DNA of 64,000 nucleotides from Flavobacterium erciyesense (GTDB lineage Bacteria; Bacteroidota; Bacteroidia; Flavobacteriales; Flavobacteriaceae). Made by a program: the position numbers and the translations under genes. Shown here in pieces: positions 63,074 to 64,000 of this stretch. The notes below the pieces were generated by a model, which had not been told where the DNA came from, made no database searches, and saw nothing but the letters and a program-made list of their open reading frames with translations. The first letter of the stretch is position 1. The number at the start of each line of letters is the position of its first letter. The DNA is taken from the NCBI RefSeq assembly GCF_018069925.1, contig NZ_JAGPXB010000001.1, positions 496,001 through 560,000 of the forward strand. Reading direction: 5' to 3'.

Positions 63074-63664
63074 TTAACCTTCTTTATTCTCTGCACTAGC
63101 AGTAGTTAAAAGCAAATCTTCTATCACTTTCGGAAAATACTCTTGCTCTAGTTTATGAATTTTAACGGCAACATCATGAGCATTGTCTGTTGGTGTGAGA
63201 ATTACGCTTTGCTGAAAAATGATATTTCCTTCATCATAATTTTCATTAACATAATGAATAGTGATACCAGTTTCAACTTCTTTATTAGCTACAACCGCCT
63301 CATGAATGTGCATGCCATACATTCCTTTTCCTCCATACTTTGGTAATAATGCAGGATGAATATTAATTATTTTATCAGGATAAGCATCAATTAAATTGGA
63401 AGGAAATTTTAAAAGAAAACCTGCTAAAACAATCCAATCTGGAGCGAAATTTTTTATTTTTTGCAAAACTAAACCTTCATTTAAATCATTTTTAGAAAAA
63501 ATTTCAGACGAAATAGCATACTTTTTTACCTTTTCTAGCACAAGAGCTTGCGCATTATTGCAAAAAACAGCTACTACTCTGCCCGACGTTGATTTTTCGA
63601 AATATTGAATAATATTTTCGGCATTAGTCCCCGATCCAGAAGCAAAAACAACTATCTTTTTCAT
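63074..63664 (-). CDS. purN: Phosphoribosylglycinamide formyltransferase
   Basis: Third step of purine synthesis, transferring a formyl group from 10-formyl-THF to GAR. 196 residues from MKKIVVFASGSGTNAENI (ATG ending at 63664); an upstream start would add an unlikely 19-residue leader. The catalytic set is present: Asn and His in INIHPALLPKYGGKG and Asp in NENYDEGNIIFQ. The gene is divergent from acpP. Confidence 0.94.
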   Translation of the reverse strand: MKKIVVFASGSGTNAENIIQYFEKSTSGRVVAVFCNNAQALVLEKVKKYAISSEIFSKNDLNEGLVLQKIKNFAPDWIVLAGFLLKFPSNLIDAYPDKIINIHPALLPKYGGKGMYGMHIHEAVVANKEVETGITIHYVNENYDEGNIIFQQSVILTPTDNAHDVAVKIHKLEQEYFPKVIEDLLLTTASAENKEG

Positions 63665-63781
63665 AAAATCATCAGTTTTAAGAGCACAAAAAAAAGCATA
63701 ATAAATGAAATTAAATAGCAATGCTTCGGCTTTGTTTAAATATATTTCATAAATTAGATGTCACATTTATTAACTAAATAG

Positions 63782-63810
63782 TTGTTTTAAAATAAAGTTT
63801 TTTATTTTTG
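63782..63810 (+). promoter_or_regulatory. Promoter of acpP
   Basis: TTG (63782-63784), 18-bp spacer, TATTTTTG (63803-63810): a strong Bacteroidota promoter 30 bp before the ATG. Confidence 0.75.
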
Positions 63811-63840
63811 CCAACAAATTAAATTCTAAAATTAAAGATT

Positions 63841-64000
63841 ATGTCAGACATTGCATCAAGAGTAAAAGCGATTATCGTAGACAAATTAGGCGTTGACGAA
63901 AACGAAGTTGTAACAGAAGCAAGCTTCACTAATGATTTAGGAGCTGACTCATTAGACACTGTTGAGCTTATTATGGAGTTCGAAAAAGAATTTGACATTC
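63841..64000 (+). CDS. acpP: Acyl carrier protein, 3' end outside window
   Basis: 53 codons are visible. [20 protein letters not shown] and the prosthetic-group site [20 protein letters not shown] (phosphopantetheine Ser37) identify ACP, the carrier of growing fatty-acid chains made by FabH and its partners. The rest lies beyond the right edge, where fabF would be expected in flavobacteria. Confidence 0.97.
   Translation, partial: MSDIASRVKAIIVDKLGVDENEVVTEASFTNDLGADSLDTVELIMEFEKEFDI

Overview
The window is a 64 kb piece of a low-GC Bacteroidota chromosome, most likely a Flavobacterium or close relative (class Flavobacteriia). The supporting signs are promoters of the TTG / TAnnTTTG type, a pdxA-DUF177-rpmF-fabH-accB-accC cluster, three-gene succinate dehydrogenase with one cytochrome b subunit, a mevalonate-type HMG-CoA synthase, an OmpA protein with thrombospondin type 3 repeats, a periplasmic-TPR histidine kinase, and many small lipoproteins with MKK...SC signal peptides. 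It is mostly housekeeping chromosome. I see no rRNA, CRISPR array, transposase or prophage.

Layout: 1-7.6 kb holds a sigma-54 response regulator (cut by the window edge), a PepSY-like secreted protein, the fatty-acid/ribosome/pyridoxine cluster on the minus strand and divergent ribE. 7.7-11.6 kb holds a CAU-anticodon tRNA, methylmalonyl-CoA epimerase, an Ig-like lipoprotein, a nitrilase-family amidase and a secreted protein. 11.7-17 kb holds sdhCAB and HMG-CoA synthase, followed by a MITE-like element with target-site duplication. 17.2-19.2 kb is an accessory array of three paralogous lipoproteins, each preceded by a copy or remnant of a tiny second lipoprotein. 19.5-25 kb holds a BNR-repeat protein, aminopeptidase P and an AIM24-family protein. 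At 25-26.2 kb there is a lone AbiH-type phage-defence gene. 26.4-39.9 kb holds a hydrolase, a small ABC system, AddB-like and AddA-like recombination proteins separated by ompA and kbl, then rbfA, a LolC/E-like permease and dusB. 40-48.4 kb holds an AraC-type regulator, DoxX and lipoprotein genes, lepA, a PfkB-type kinase whose own 5' end is repeated five times, and thiL. 48.5-52.5 kb is a signalling group: a NarL-like regulator, a TPR histidine kinase, a 60-residue exported peptide and a LytTR regulator with Glu at the phospho-Asp site. 52.8-56 kb is a small accessory island of exported proteins bounded by a 43-bp direct repeat of the glyS 3' end. 56-64 kb is housekeeping again: glyS, comF, sodA, a long PurF-like protein, a sugar kinase, rnhA, purN and the start of acpP.

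The most interesting signals lie outside ordinary genes. They are the lipoprotein cassette array with conserved flanks and divergent cores; the glyS-tail island with a JAMM-type lipoprotein and a G:C homopolymer at its start; three diverged copies of a structured intergenic element, one of them in the lepA leader; the MITE; and the pfkB 5'-end array. No single gene cluster stands out as a complete new system. The two lipoprotein clusters are the best candidates for undescribed toxin-immunity-like or surface-variation biology, and that is inference.
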